64,000 nucleotides of DNA, taken from Chondrosia reniformis. Lineage: Eukaryota > Porifera > Demospongiae > Chondrillida > Chondrillidae. Under the pieces are notes generated by a model. The model saw only the letters and a program-made list of their open reading frames with translations, was not told the origin of the DNA and searched no databases. The stretch is from the NCBI GenBank assembly GCA_947172415.1, contig OX359198.1:6417401-6481400 (forward strand), read 5' to 3'. The position numbers were made by a program, and so were the translations under genes. Positions 24,601-34,404 of the stretch are shown here, one piece after another; position 1 is the first letter of the stretch; every line of letters begins with the position of its first letter.

Positions 24601-25782
24601 TAGGTATGCCAGGGTCTGTACACTGATAACTGAGGGTTTGTTTAAGGGTTTAGAAATTGAATCCACTCTCAATAGAATCTTATGTGCTGTATTTCAGATG
24701 CTATTTTATTAACTAATTTTATAATTTTTACCTAATCGCACGATAGTATCAATGTTACAAACTAAATTACGAACATTTGGTTCATTATATTTAACCATTA
24801 TTACTTTTCACCATTCACAGGACGAAATTCGGCCGGCAGATGCTTGGATATTCTTTGTTGCCTCTTCAATGTCAAGGTTCGTAGGCTTTAATTAATTAAA
24901 ATAAATCTCACTATTTTTGTCAAGTTAATTGCTGTCAATGGAAACTTTGAGTGATTTGTAACGGTACATGTAAGTATGTTGTGACGTTCAATCTACCAAT
25001 AGATTTTCTATGAAACATACGTCTTGTCATATGTCTCTTTCAGTGCCAAAGGAAGAGAGGAAACTTGGAAATTCATCCAGGATAACTTTGCTAAGATTGA
25101 AGCCAGATTTGATGGTCTCTTTCTTCTGCCTCGAATCATTGAAATGACTACTAACCTGTTTACATGTGAAGAAAAAGCCAAACAAATTGAAGTGATTACT
25201 CATATATATATACACATACAATCTATCACCTTTTCAGTTTTAAGTGCTAGTGTTGTAAGAGATTTTAATAGTATGTAAGTGCCTTATTGTAGTAATTGGC
25301 TGTTTGTCTAGGGGCTTGATTGCCTCCTAGACTTTTGGGAAGTTAATAAAGGTCCTATGACATAAAAATAATTATATATATATATATAATTCTAAACCCA
25401 TATATAATATTATGTGAGAATAGTGAGCTGAATACACTCAGCAGTATCAGCACTGCCTGAGACAAAGCAGACAAGAAAATTAGAACTTCCTATAGAGAAC
25501 ATGAACCCCCTAACTGCTTCAACACCCTCATACCATTACTCCCCTAAATTTGGAAAGTTTCATTTTGCCCCCCTTCCCCCTCGGCCCTAAGTTCTGCATA
25601 CAGCCCTGATTATATTACTGTTTTGTCTCACTTCTTTATGTGCTCATTTTTAGAAATTTTTTGAAGAGCATAAAGTTCCAAGCGCAACAAGAGTCATTCA
25701 GCAAAGTCTGGAGTCAGTGAGAAACAATGCTAGGTGGCTGAGAAATGAAAAGGAAGCTCTAATGGCATTTCTTGAAGCATAA
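18671..25782 (+). CDS. NPEPPS: Puromycin-sensitive aminopeptidase (M1 family)
   Basis: About sixteen exons give a protein close to the family's usual 870-920 residues. The N-terminal beta domain starts at [20 protein letters not shown] (exon 1 ends 18880). Substrate-binding [17 protein letters not shown] lies near 20370. The zinc site HELAHQWFG starts at 20840, and the second Glu is in [14 protein letters not shown]. The C-terminal helical domain follows ([20 protein letters not shown] near 23850, [20 protein letters not shown] at 25044). The last exon ends in [16 protein letters not shown]. This cytosolic zinc enzyme trims N-terminal residues from peptides. It has no signal peptide, as expected. 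Many introns carry minisatellites. The exon at 22574 follows a long repeat-filled intron that is open in the coding frame. Confidence 0.95.
19922..20036. repeat. 14-bp minisatellite in aminopeptidase intron
   Basis: About eight copies of GTTACTAAGTTACT or the ACC variant, between the exons ending at 19868 and starting near 20078. Confidence 0.88.
20650..20795. repeat. About 30-bp minisatellite in aminopeptidase intron
   Basis: Four to five copies of TGGGTGTGGCAGCCATGTGG plus TCTTATTTG (GATC variant alternates), upstream of the HELAH exon. Confidence 0.88.
21060..21275. repeat. CATC/CACC-type simple repeat just after a splice donor
   Basis: Degenerate CATCCACCCATCCACTCA repeats begin about 15 bp past the donor that ends the zinc-site exon (ATTGAG|GTAAGG). 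Thr/His/Pro-rich open frames here are not genes. Confidence 0.88.
21283..21365 (-). repeat. Diverged R1 repeat fragment
   Basis: Holds CTCAGTGGAAAAAAGAAGAA, TGTATCCTCATCTAAAGCTC and CTCTAGGAACC, matching the R1 family in minus orientation but more diverged. Confidence 0.5.
21881..22512. repeat. 31-bp minisatellite that starts at a splice donor, about 20 copies
   Basis: About twenty tandem copies of GTACCTGCCCCTCCCACCTC plus ACACCCACAGT. The first unit coincides with the real donor of the exon encoding [11 protein letters not shown] (GAAGAG|GTACCTGCC). Each unit begins with a donor-like GTACCT and ends with a pyrimidine-rich CCCACAG acceptor-like motif. As 31 is not a multiple of three, all three forward frames are visited, yet none meets a stop. 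The coding frame continues through to the next exon. Confidence 0.95.
22878..23075. mobile_element. Fold-back element, family F1
   Basis: Long inverted arms (CTTTGGAAAGGGTCATCTTT ... AGATGACCCTTCCAAAG, continuing through ACACAGTTTTTTTGGTTCT and its complement) surround a centre with CTGAAGAAGACCCCCAGGGT plus CGAAACG. The centre itself forms a five-pair hairpin (GACCC/GGGTC). A related element with the same centre lies at 38030-38200. Confidence 0.8.
23497..23628 (+). repeat. Dispersed R1 repeat copy in aminopeptidase intron
   Basis: Contains TCCTATAGGGAACTAAACCT, GAGCTTTGGATGAAAATACA, CCAGACAGCTGTTTCTG and TTCCACCCTTCATTAGTGAC. Confidence 0.75.
25480..25612 (-). repeat. Partial copy of the CAGGGCTGCATA MITE
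   Basis: The reverse complement begins CAGGGCTGTATGCAGAACTT and matches the element at 33597-33768 through the G-rich GGGGGC and ATGGTATGAGGGTGT segments. It lies in the aminopeptidase's last intron. The other end is not clear. Confidence 0.65.
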
Positions 25783-25846
25783 ACTGACAATTTCTTTCTA
25801 CATTATTTGACTGGGTTAACCCAGCATTGCTAATTAATTTGTGGTG

Positions 25847-25852
25847 AAAAAA
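25847..25852 (-). terminator. Pol III T6 terminator of tRNA-Arg
   Basis: Six A residues on the plus strand give TTTTTT on the minus strand, seven bases downstream of the tRNA 3' end. Confidence 0.75.
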
Positions 25853-25858
25853 GATAAG

Positions 25859-25931
25859 CGACCCTGGTGGGACTCGAACCCACAATCCCCAGCTCCGGAG
25901 GCTGATGCCTTATCCATTAGGCCACAGGGCC
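25859..25931 (-). tRNA. tRNA-Arg (anticodon CCG)
   Basis: The minus strand reads GGCCCTGTGGCCTAATGGAT at its 5' end and folds as a full cloverleaf. The acceptor GGCCCTG pairs with CAGGGTC and is followed by the discriminator G. The D arm is GCCT/AGGC, the anticodon arm TCAGC-CTCCGGA-GCTGG gives anticodon CCG, and the T arm is GTGGG-TTCGAGT-CCCAC. Both Pol III promoter boxes are present (TGGCCTAATGG and GGTTCGAGTCC). A run of six T residues about 7 nt past the 3' end (plus strand AAAAAA at 25847-25852) is a good Pol III terminator. There is no intron. It sits between the aminopeptidase stop and the MGAT5 start, only 74 bp upstream of the latter. Confidence 0.97.
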
Positions 25932-26005
25932 TTCCGGTATTTGTGAGAATTGTTATATATAAATAAAGCCTCGGCGCTCTGATCTCGTCATTAAAATATT
26001 AATAA

Positions 26006-29000
26006 ATGAAATTTCGAGGCAGATTAAAACTTCTCCTTTGCGGAGTATCAATATGCTTCTTCATCGCTCTCTACTTCAACTACAACTTAGCATCTCTAAA
26101 CAAAGTTCAGTCGATCCATTTCAGAAAAGGGGAAGAGGTAAGTTAAGTGTGTGGCCTTACAGCAATCGACACTGGTAGCATTGGAATCTCAGCTTAGTTT
26201 ATCTGCATCACACCTCTTGTCTTCCTCGTTTACAGGATAGCCTGCCCACCAAGAGATCTTTGAGCGGTGAGTTACCAATAACAAGTTCCTAGACGAACTA
26301 ATGTGGTTATCCGCGTTAACTACTGCCACTTTTCCTTAACAGGTTTGCAATCAACTTCTGTACAAGTGGACAGTCAACGTCCTACAGACAAGGAAGTCGT
26401 TCGTGTCGATCCTAGTGTTTGTGATGGCCCTTGGCCAGCTTATCCAAACTGTGAATCGAAAATGGAGGCGAGTGAATTATTAATGAAGCAACTATAATGA
26501 CACAAGGTTTCACCATTAATATTAGCCCTGAGCTGTGTAATTATCAGCTACATCTCTGCCACCCCAATCTCTGCCACCCCAATCTCTGCCACCCCAATCT
26601 CTGCCACCCAATCTCTCCCACCCCAATCTCTGCCACTCCCATCTCTGTCACCCCAATCTCTGCCACCCCAATCTCTGCCACTCCCATCTCTGTCACCCCA
26701 ATCTCTGCCACCCCAATCTCTCCCACCCCAATCTCTGTCACCCCAATCTCTGCCACCCCAATCTCTGCCACCCCAATCTCTCCCACCCCAATTTCTCCCA
26801 CCCCAATCTCTGCCACCCCAATCTCTCCCACCCCAATCTCTGCCACTCCCATCTCTCCCACCCCAATCTCTCCCACCCCAATCTCTGCCACTCCCATCTC
26901 TGCCACCCCAATCTCTGCCACCCCAATCTCTCCCACCCCAATCTCTGCCACCCCATTATGAGCAGTTCCTTATATGCAGTGGATGGCAGCAATGTGGCAG
27001 TCAGATCCTTGCTATGCATCATATGGAGTAAATGGTTCAAGGTGTTCATTTCAGCAGTATCTTTCAGAAGTAAGTCATTCCCAGGTCTGTTAGCTAAACT
27101 TATTGAAAGTGAAACGCTACAATTTTTACCTTAATGAATAATCCAACGCACTGTTATACGTTTAATCCAGAGGTATTATTGAGCAACAGCAACATGTTTG
27201 CTGATGAAGACCCACGGGTTGAAACATCCTATTATCAATAATTTATGTTGCTGTTGCTCAATAATACCTCTGGATTAAATCATGATTGCAACAACCACCC
27301 TTATCACTTCACTGTTATATGTACGTATATGGATATTATCAATTATACCCTAAACCTACTCACAAATGGTCATTTTACCATGGACTGATATCCATAGTCA
27401 CCATAGAAGAGTTTACCCCCCCTCCCTTGATGATGCTGTTTTCATGTAGATTGAATTTGAATGTCCTTTGCTTCCTTGGAGAAAGAATGAGGGAAAATCC
27501 CACAACAACATCAATAAGGTATGAAGCATAGTAGACCGTTCAATTAGGTAGAATCAGATTGTGTCTTATACGTATTTACACCTTGTGATAAACATTTCCT
27601 GGTCATGTTTTTACTCTTAGTTTGTTAGCTTTGCGTGTGAGAACATTTCTTTAAATAATCTATCCGATAGAGCTTACCTTGTTCTTAGCCGCAGGCACAC
27701 GTTCAAACTGATTTAGAACCCCTTAAAGATGTCCTCTTGCATAGCAATGATATTAAATACAAATGGATCATAGACAGAATTATTAGCCTTTGGCCAAAGT
27801 GGGTCAGTACTGTGAAATCCATGGAAGCAGCAAAACCCCTTAATCACAGTAGCAAAAAAGTAAGTTTCAGTCATGTTAGGTTTTAGTATGGTTTCCTTTT
27901 CATATTGCTTGTATATATAGTTTTTAAACTCAAAATACTTGTAGTACTCATATGGTCATATGTATTATATGTATTCTACATATATATATATATATTCCGT
28001 TGCCGGGGCAACCGCCTGTGTTTAAATTTCCTAACCATGATATAACAGGATTTAAGAAGCTATATACTGCATCTGCTTCTAAATCCTGTTATATCCCTGC
28101 TCAAATATGGTAAACTAAGATGTTTCTACTTGGGGGTGGACAATTCTCCTTACATTTAGGACAGTTGGAGTAGTCAGGGCAAGAGCATTCTATGAAGTCG
28201 TCAGTGTTTAAGCAAAACCAACCAGCCTGAAAGTCACGCCAAAATAACAATAAGAAGCGACGGAGTATTTATCACACATACCATGGCACTTCGGTGTATA
28301 TGGGTTTTATACGTACTCGCCCTCGGGCGCTACGGGCGCTCGTGACTCGTACGTATAAAACCCATATACACCTCAGCACCGTGGTATAACTAATACATAA
28401 TGAATTGCACTATAGAGGCTTCTTTGGGACAGCTGAATATTAATTATGTATTCAATTGATATAATAATTAAATAAGCTGTACTTCCCGTCTTTCTGTCTA
28501 TTATAGGTACTGTTATATCTAGGTCTTCTCTCTGATAAAGCTGGTTTTCATATTGGTGAAAATGCATACTCGGGAGGGCCCCTTGGAGAGCTTGTGCAAT
28601 GGAGTGACTTGATTGCATCACTCTATGTGTTGGGGTACAAACTTGACTTCTCTCATGAATTGGTTGACATAAAAACGTACGTACGTATGTTTATAACACT
28701 AATCCTGTGAAGGTTATAGTGAAACGTTTGTAGAGGGAGGTATGAATGTACAGTTACATGTAATTACTGTTTAAACTATTTAAAATGGCATGAATTAAGT
28801 ATGTTATTGTCAATTGACAACCTATTTACAATATTAGCTGTTTTCTCATAGGAAATTCCAAAATGTTGGCAATGCAGACAATTGTAGGGGAACTTCCCTA
28901 ATGCCATATGATATGATTTATACTGATATAGTCGGAATTAAACATTTCAGAACAGTCACTAAACATAAATTTGAACGTATAAAGTGAGTTGTATTACATG

Positions 29001-32000
29001 TATGATTATGTTTATATACCAAAGAATATGTAAGAGATAGAGGGATGTGTTGTGGAGGGATGTGGAGGGATGTATGGGTGAGGTGGGATGTGGAGGGATG
29101 TATGGGTGAGGTGGGATGTGGAGGGATGTGGAGGGATGTATGGGTGAGGTGGGATGTGGAGGGATGTATGGGTGAGGTGGGATGTGGAGGGATGTATGGG
29201 TGAGGTGGGATGTGGAGGGATGTATGGGTGAGGTGGGATGTGGAGGGATGTATGGGTGGGTGGGATGTGGAGGGATGTATGGGTGAGGTGGGATGTGGAG
29301 GGATGTATGGGTGGGTGGGATGTGGAGGGATGTATGGGTGAGGTGGGATGTGGAGGGATGTATGGGTGAGGTGGGATGTGGAGGGATGTATGGGTGAGGT
29401 GGGATGTGGAGGGATGTATGGGTGAGGTGGGATGTGGAGGGATGTATGGGTGAGGTGGGATGTGGAGGGATGTATGGGTGGGTGGGATGTGGAGGGATGT
29501 ATGGGTGAGGTGGGATGTGGAGGGATGTATGGGTGGGTGGGATGTGGAGGGATGTATGGGTGAGGTGGGATGTGGAGGGATGTATGGGTGAGGTGGGATG
29601 TGGAGGGATGTATGGGTGAGGTGGGATGTGGAGGGATGTATGGGTGAGGTGGGATGTGGAGGGATGTATGGGTGAGGTGGGATGTGGAGGGATGTATGGG
29701 TGAGGTGGGATGTGGAGGGATGTATGGGTGAGGTGGGATGTGGAGGGATGTATGGGTGAGGTGGGATGTGGAGGGATGTATGGGTGAGGTGGGATGTGGA
29801 GGGATGTATGGGTGAGGTGGGATGTGGAGGGAGATGGATGTTGCAAAACAACTGCGTCTCTGCTACCCTATTCAAATGGTAGATGCTTATTTCGTGTATT
29901 GGACTCATTTGGAACTGAACCAATTTACAACTTCAAACTTTGGAAGCCATATATAATTGGCGACATGGGGAAAACCTGGGGAAACTGGAACTTGCAACCT
30001 AGACAGTTTATGACAATGTTTCGTGAGTTTCTGATGGTCTTCTATAAATGTCTTCGTATTGACCCAACAGCTGCCAATGATAGTCTCTTCTTCTTCTTCT
30101 TCTCTGTTTAGCTCACACTCCAGACAACTCATTTCTAGGCTTTGTGATAGATGTAGAGCTGGATCCTTCGGTTAAGTTTAAAAAGAAACATCAAGGTCTT
30201 GTTTATGGAAAAGAAAGCTACATGTGGGAGGTGGGTGTGTCAGTAGTAGTACCATTGGGAGGTGGGTGTGTCGGTAGTACCATAGGGAGGTGGGTGTGTC
30301 AGTAGTAGTACCATTGGGAGGTGGGTGTGTCAGTAGTAGTACCATAGGGAGGTGGGTGTGTCAGTAGTAGTACCATTGGGAAGTGTTAAATCTCTTCATT
30401 TCATTAGGATAAACGGGACTACCTTGATATACTGAGTAAATACATGGATATCCATGCCACAGTTACAACAGAAGTGAATATTAAGGTAGGTTGAGCAATA
30501 ATAGTACATACGTACGTATATATACATATTTTCATCTTTTCACTTTATCTTGGTAGAATGAGAAGGTTGAAAATGTACAGGTGGAAATTCCTGGATTTGT
30601 TTTTAATCATGAAATCCTCCCACGAAACGATCTCTTTGACTTGCTAAAACAAACAAAGGTTATACAGTATATCCATACAGTGTGTGGTAAGCAAACTGTT
30701 TTACCCTTGCCTCTACAGGTATTTATTGGTCTGGGCTTCCCGTACGAGGGTCCCGCCCCTTTGGAGGCTATTGCTCTTGGGTGTATATTTCTTAACCCTT
30801 TAATGAAGCCACCCATCTCCAGAACAAATTCAAAATTTCTAGCCTCCAAACCAACTGAACGAGAAGTACATATGTGTGGTTGTATACAAATTTATGTACT
30901 CATGTACCTAATAAATATGTGTTACTGATTACATCATCATTTAACTCTGGGTATTACCCCTGCCCACTCATGTCCCCTGAGGAGCACAATGAGCTAATGG
31001 GCAGAACCAAAGTTTGCTTAATGGGAACCAGAGTCTCACCCTAGCCACTCAAAAAGATGGTCGAGCCATAGACAGCTGTTTCGTCCTTTTGTTACTGATT
31101 AGTTTGAATGAGCCTCAGCAATACAATTTTTCAGCTATTGAACATTTCAACATGGAGGTCTTCATCAGCAATAAATTATTATTGCTGATGAAGACCTCCA
31201 GGTCACATATACATATATATATATACAGTATCGTATATATACAGTATATATATCACATTACCAGGGCAACCGGGTGATATCTGGGGTGTTATAAACCTTT
31301 ATATTTTACACTTGAACTAGGCCTACTGGTGATATAACATTTATAACTACTCATGTTTACTTATCATCACCTTTACAATTGATTCAAGTCATATGTGATA
31401 TATATTAATTATACCACACTCAAGTGTGATGCTAAGTGATATCCGCCTTCCGCCTTGGGCAGATATCACTTATGCATCACACTTGAGTGTGGTAAAACTA
31501 CTACATATAAATGAGTTTTATACCCTAAAGTTTATGATAATATGCCCCCATTTTGTTTCAAGGTCCTTTCTTGGAGCCATATGAATTATTTATATTATTT
31601 ATTTATATTATATTAAATTACCGTAGTATATTGTAACTTGCACTGTATATATGTATATACGTATGTGAAATACAGTATATACCGATATATTAGTTTCTTA
31701 ATAGGTCTCTGCATTCATGTATAAAACACATATTGTCTTGATTTTTTGCTTGTCTTAGCTTACATCTCAGCACCCCTACACCGAACATTTCATTGGCCAA
31801 CCACATGTCATAACCTTTGACATGAAGAATAGCACAGAAGTTAATCTTGTGGTTTCCAAAGTCATGAAAATGGAGGCTAGTAATTCTACGTATACGTAGT
31901 TTAAAACCATATCAGTTCTAAGTTGGAAAGTTATACTTTTAGTCACAACTTATGTATTTCCCCATTTGTTGCTATTATAGTTAATTTGCTATTGTATGTG

Positions 32001-34025
32001 TGTATTTTAAATGTCTTCAGATGTCTAAAATTCAAACAGTAGAATGTCTAATTCTTTAAATAGATTTGTAAAGGAGAAATAGGTGAATTATACTGTTAAG
32101 CCATTCTCTATGGTATCCATATATGTAGGAGCCTAGTGAGAAATGAGATTTATCCAGGGTCCAGAATTAAGTACATGCGTACGTAATATGTGACATTCAA
32201 AATTTTAACATCAGCTTAAATCTTATATTCCCCTATTTTTTCATAACAAACTTTGGCCTTAGAAGGCCCTGTCCCTAATTTCTTTAAGTTTACTGTAAAT
32301 TGAACAGATATAAGTATTGATAAAGAGATTCAAATGAATCTCAGCAACACAATTTTATCAAATTTGAACGTTTCAACCCGAAGTTCTTCATCCTCGTCTT
32401 CGTTGAAACGTTCAAATTTGATAAAATTGTGTTGCTGAGACTCATTTGAATCCCTTTATTAATATGATCGCAACAAATAATCCGTATCATTTCATATAAG
32501 TATTGGTATGGATAGAGGGTTAGATAGTCTAATGATGACAGGATTTATCTGCTTTAGCCCCCTGATCCTTATCTGCCTTTTGAGTTCACTATGGAAGGAA
32601 TGTTGGAGAGGCTTCTTGTATACAATGAGCATCAGGTAATGTATTCTTCCTCCTGTGAACAGTAACTAAACTGTGTTTAAAGAGTATTTTCCTGTAATTT
32701 TCAGTCTTACTGTCCGGACTCTGAAGCCAAAGTACAATGGCCGCCTTCTTCTGAATTAATTACAAAGCTTAGCAACCCAGGGGATGACTGCAAGACCACT
32801 TGTTACAATGAAGGTTTGAAAACATGAAAGCTACTCAGTAATGAATTAAAAATAGCCTATAGGAACTAAACCTGGAGAGAGCTTTGGATGAAGATACAGT
32901 AGTCATCTCTTTCTTCTTCTGCTCCACTGGGCCAGACAGCTGTTTCTTGGGAATTCCACCCTTCATCAGTGACCCTGATCTTTTATGAATCTATGCAAGA
33001 TTTAAATTGCATTATTGCTATTTTCGTGCCCTGTAGGCCTACTGCAATACTGTATGACATTCTTCCACGGAAGATCCCATTAATTAGCCTTTCCCCTACA
33101 TAAACCCAAGGAGCCAGGGCTGTAGCCAATTCTGTGGCAATAGCATTGATATACGTATATGTTGCAATAGGCGGTATAGCTACATGTACGTATATACAGT
33201 GTATATGTTGCAATAGGTGGTATAGTTACATGTATATATGGTATCAATACACTGTGTACGTATGTATTTGTTAAGCCATTTTAATTTTCTTCTTTACCTC
33301 TTTGTTTTCTCTCTCAAATGCAGACCTGATTTGTGATCCAGATCTGTTTCCTCTGATTAACAGAGAATCAGTATTTGAAGAGTGAGATTGCCTTAGGAAA
33401 TATTTAACGTTGATCAGACCAAGTCTTAGTCTACCTACGTAGTCCAATAAATAAGTTACACAATTATCACACATGAAACAGAAGTGATAGTTTTATTGCC
33501 AAACTGTGTTATTCACTCTTTGTAAATAAGTTTAGTTTAGATACCATTTAATACTTGTGTTTCCATGGTTACAGGTTTGGTTAAATTTACTAAACAGGGC
33601 TGCATACAGAACTTGGGGCCAGAGGGGGCAAAATGAAATTTTTCAAAATTTGGGGGGGGGGGCAATGGTATGAGGGTGTCAAAGCAGTTAGGGGTTTCCC
33701 AAAAGTCTAGGGGGGAGGCAAAATCAATCCCGGGAGGGCCTCTGCCCACCTCTATGCAGCCTTGTTATATAGCTGTGTAATGGAGTAGTGTATATAATAG
33801 CTTGTTTTGTGTTTCCATGGTTACAGGTTTGAAATGAAATGTCCAGTAGAATCACGGATGAGTCACACTGCTCCTTCTTACAGCAAACGACGCAACAAAT
33901 GTTTTGTCAACTCAGCTCAACTCTTGTTGGGCTGTGCTGGGAAAGACGACACAGTTGTACGTATATGTCCCTGTAGAACATACCGTAAAGGACAAATAGC
34001 TCTATGTAATTCCTGCACCAGATGA
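26006..34025 (+). CDS. MGAT5: Alpha-1,6-mannosylglycoprotein 6-beta-N-acetylglucosaminyltransferase V
   Basis: About seventeen exons cover the whole family length (roughly 720 residues). Exon 1 encodes a type II anchor (MKFRGRLKLLLCGVSICFFI). Luminal exons then match MGAT5 in order: QSDPCYASYGVNGSRCSF (near 26990), ECPLLPWRKNEG (27455), GLLSDKAGFHIGENAYSGGP and LGELVQWSDL (28520-28610), RVLDSFGTEP (29890), GKTWGNWNLQPRQFMTMF (29970), HTPDNSFLGFV (30112), FIGLGFPYEGPAPLEAIALG (30722) and HPYTEHFIGQPHV (31760). The Cys-rich end is ICPCRTYRKGQIALCNSCTR. The enzyme adds the beta-1,6 branch to N-glycans in the Golgi. Several introns hold minisatellites or fold-back elements, and the last intron contains a duplicated splice acceptor. 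Confidence 0.96.
26560..26955. repeat. 16-bp minisatellite in MGAT5 intron
   Basis: About 25 copies of CCCCAATCTCTGCCAC with CTCC, GTC and ACTCCCAT variants. The last unit abuts the acceptor of the exon starting near 26956, so the C/T-rich repeat may serve as its polypyrimidine tract. Open frames on both strands are artefacts. Confidence 0.93.
27168..27282. mobile_element. Fold-back element, family F1-like
   Basis: Inverted arms CCAGAGGTATTATTGAGCAA and CAGCAACAT, with their complement ATGTTGCTGTTGCTCAATAA TACCTCTGG. The centre has CTGATGAAGACCCACGGGTT followed by GAAAC, like the other F1 elements. Confidence 0.75.
28042..28098. repeat. Short inverted repeat in MGAT5 intron
   Basis: GATATAACAGGATTTAAGAA with its complement TTCTAAATCCTGTTATATC, about 20 bp apart. 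Possibly a MITE remnant. Confidence 0.6.
28278..28387. mobile_element. Fold-back MITE, ATACCA-type ends
   Basis: Arms ATACCATGGCACTTCGGTGT and ATATGGGTTTTATACGTAC, with imperfect complement GTACGTATAAAACCCATATA CACCTCAGCACCGTGGTAT. The centre is GC-rich (CGCCCTCGGGCGCTACGGGC). Confidence 0.8.
29035..29832. repeat. 28-bp minisatellite, about 28 copies, in MGAT5 intron
   Basis: Tandem copies of GGATGTATGGGTGAGGTGGG plus ATGTGGAG, with some shorter GGGTGGGTGG variants. Minus-strand open frames of about 300 residues (PSTSHLTHTSLHIPP-like) are pure repeat and are not genes. The array ends about 40 bp before the exon encoding RVLDSFGTEP. Confidence 0.95.
30222..30385. repeat. Tandem duplication of an exon-intron boundary in MGAT5
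   Basis: Five copies of a roughly 32-34 bp unit, GGGAGGTGGGTGTGTCAGTA plus GTAGTACCATT. The first GGGAG is the end of the coding exon (SYMWE) and GTGGGTG is its donor. The exon-intron junction itself is therefore tandemly repeated, giving several near-identical candidate donors. Confidence 0.9.
31090..31205. mobile_element. Fold-back element, F1-like
   Basis: Inverted copies of GGAGGTCTTCATCAGCAATA around an AT-rich loop. The complementary strand reads CTGATGAAGACCTCCATGTT followed by GAAAT, resembling the F1 centre. Confidence 0.65.
31408..31496. mobile_element. Short fold-back element with TACCACACTC ends
   Basis: TACCACACTCAAGTGTGATG and its complement CATCACACTTGAGTGTGGTA flank AAGTGATATCCGCC and its complement. 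Layout and GC-rich centre resemble the element at 28278-28387. Confidence 0.75.
32322..32455. mobile_element. Fold-back element, F1-like
   Basis: Arms GATTCAAATGAATCTCAGCA and ACACAATTTTATCAAATTTG with nearly perfect complement. The centre on the complementary strand reads GATGAAGAACTTCGGGTTGA AAC. Confidence 0.75.
32852..32978 (+). repeat. Dispersed R1 repeat copy in MGAT5 intron
   Basis: CCTATAGGAACTAAACCTGG, GAGCTTTGGATGAAGATACA, CCACTGGGCCAGACAGCTGT and TTCCACCCTTCATCAGTGAC are all present; one of the best-kept copies. Confidence 0.75.
33597..33768 (+). mobile_element. MITE with CAGGGCTGCATA ends (hAT-like)
   Basis: Left end CAGGGCTGCATACAG and right end CTATGCAGCCTTG are inverted copies. 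The interior is G-rich, with a run of about 11 Gs near 33651. A related partial copy lies at 25480-25612. It is in the last MGAT5 intron, between two copies of the acceptor sequence. Confidence 0.65.
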
Positions 34026-34404
34026 TGACGGAAAGGCGGAGAGGATTTATGCTGCTGAAGTGATCAGCTTTCAAATAACTGTTGTTTTTATAACTTTTTA
34101 GTAATTCCCAGTATGCATGAAACTTTGTACTCTTTCTTCTGTCATCTAATGACATTACTCTTGGCTGTCTACTTTATGACAAGGTTTGGCCAACTACATA
34201 ATGACTACAAATATTATAACTATGAGGTATTCACAGAGCCTGGAAGAAACTGTATGTATTATATTAATGCCTGGCTTGCCAAACTGTTCTTGACACTGAA
34301 GAAATCAAAGGATGACAATTCCATCTGAATGACCATTTCATGCATAATACTTCATCATATATAATACAAAAAACCGTGTAGAGTGATGGAGAAAAAGGGG
34401 AGGG
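34026..34404. other. Convergent intergenic region, MGAT5 and RBR ligase
   Basis: Presumed 3' untranslated regions of both genes. A 71-residue open frame at 34113-34328 shows no domain and is not called. Confidence 0.5.

Noticed and set aside
26497-26961. Open frames on both strands with ATPISATPIS and GVAEIGVGEI repeats
   Set aside because: Both come from the 16-bp C/T-rich intronic array of MGAT5.
28959-29923. Open frames of about 300 residues, Pro/His/Ser-rich, minus strand
   Set aside because: Pure 28-bp repeat in an MGAT5 intron; two frames are open at once, which is a repeat artefact.
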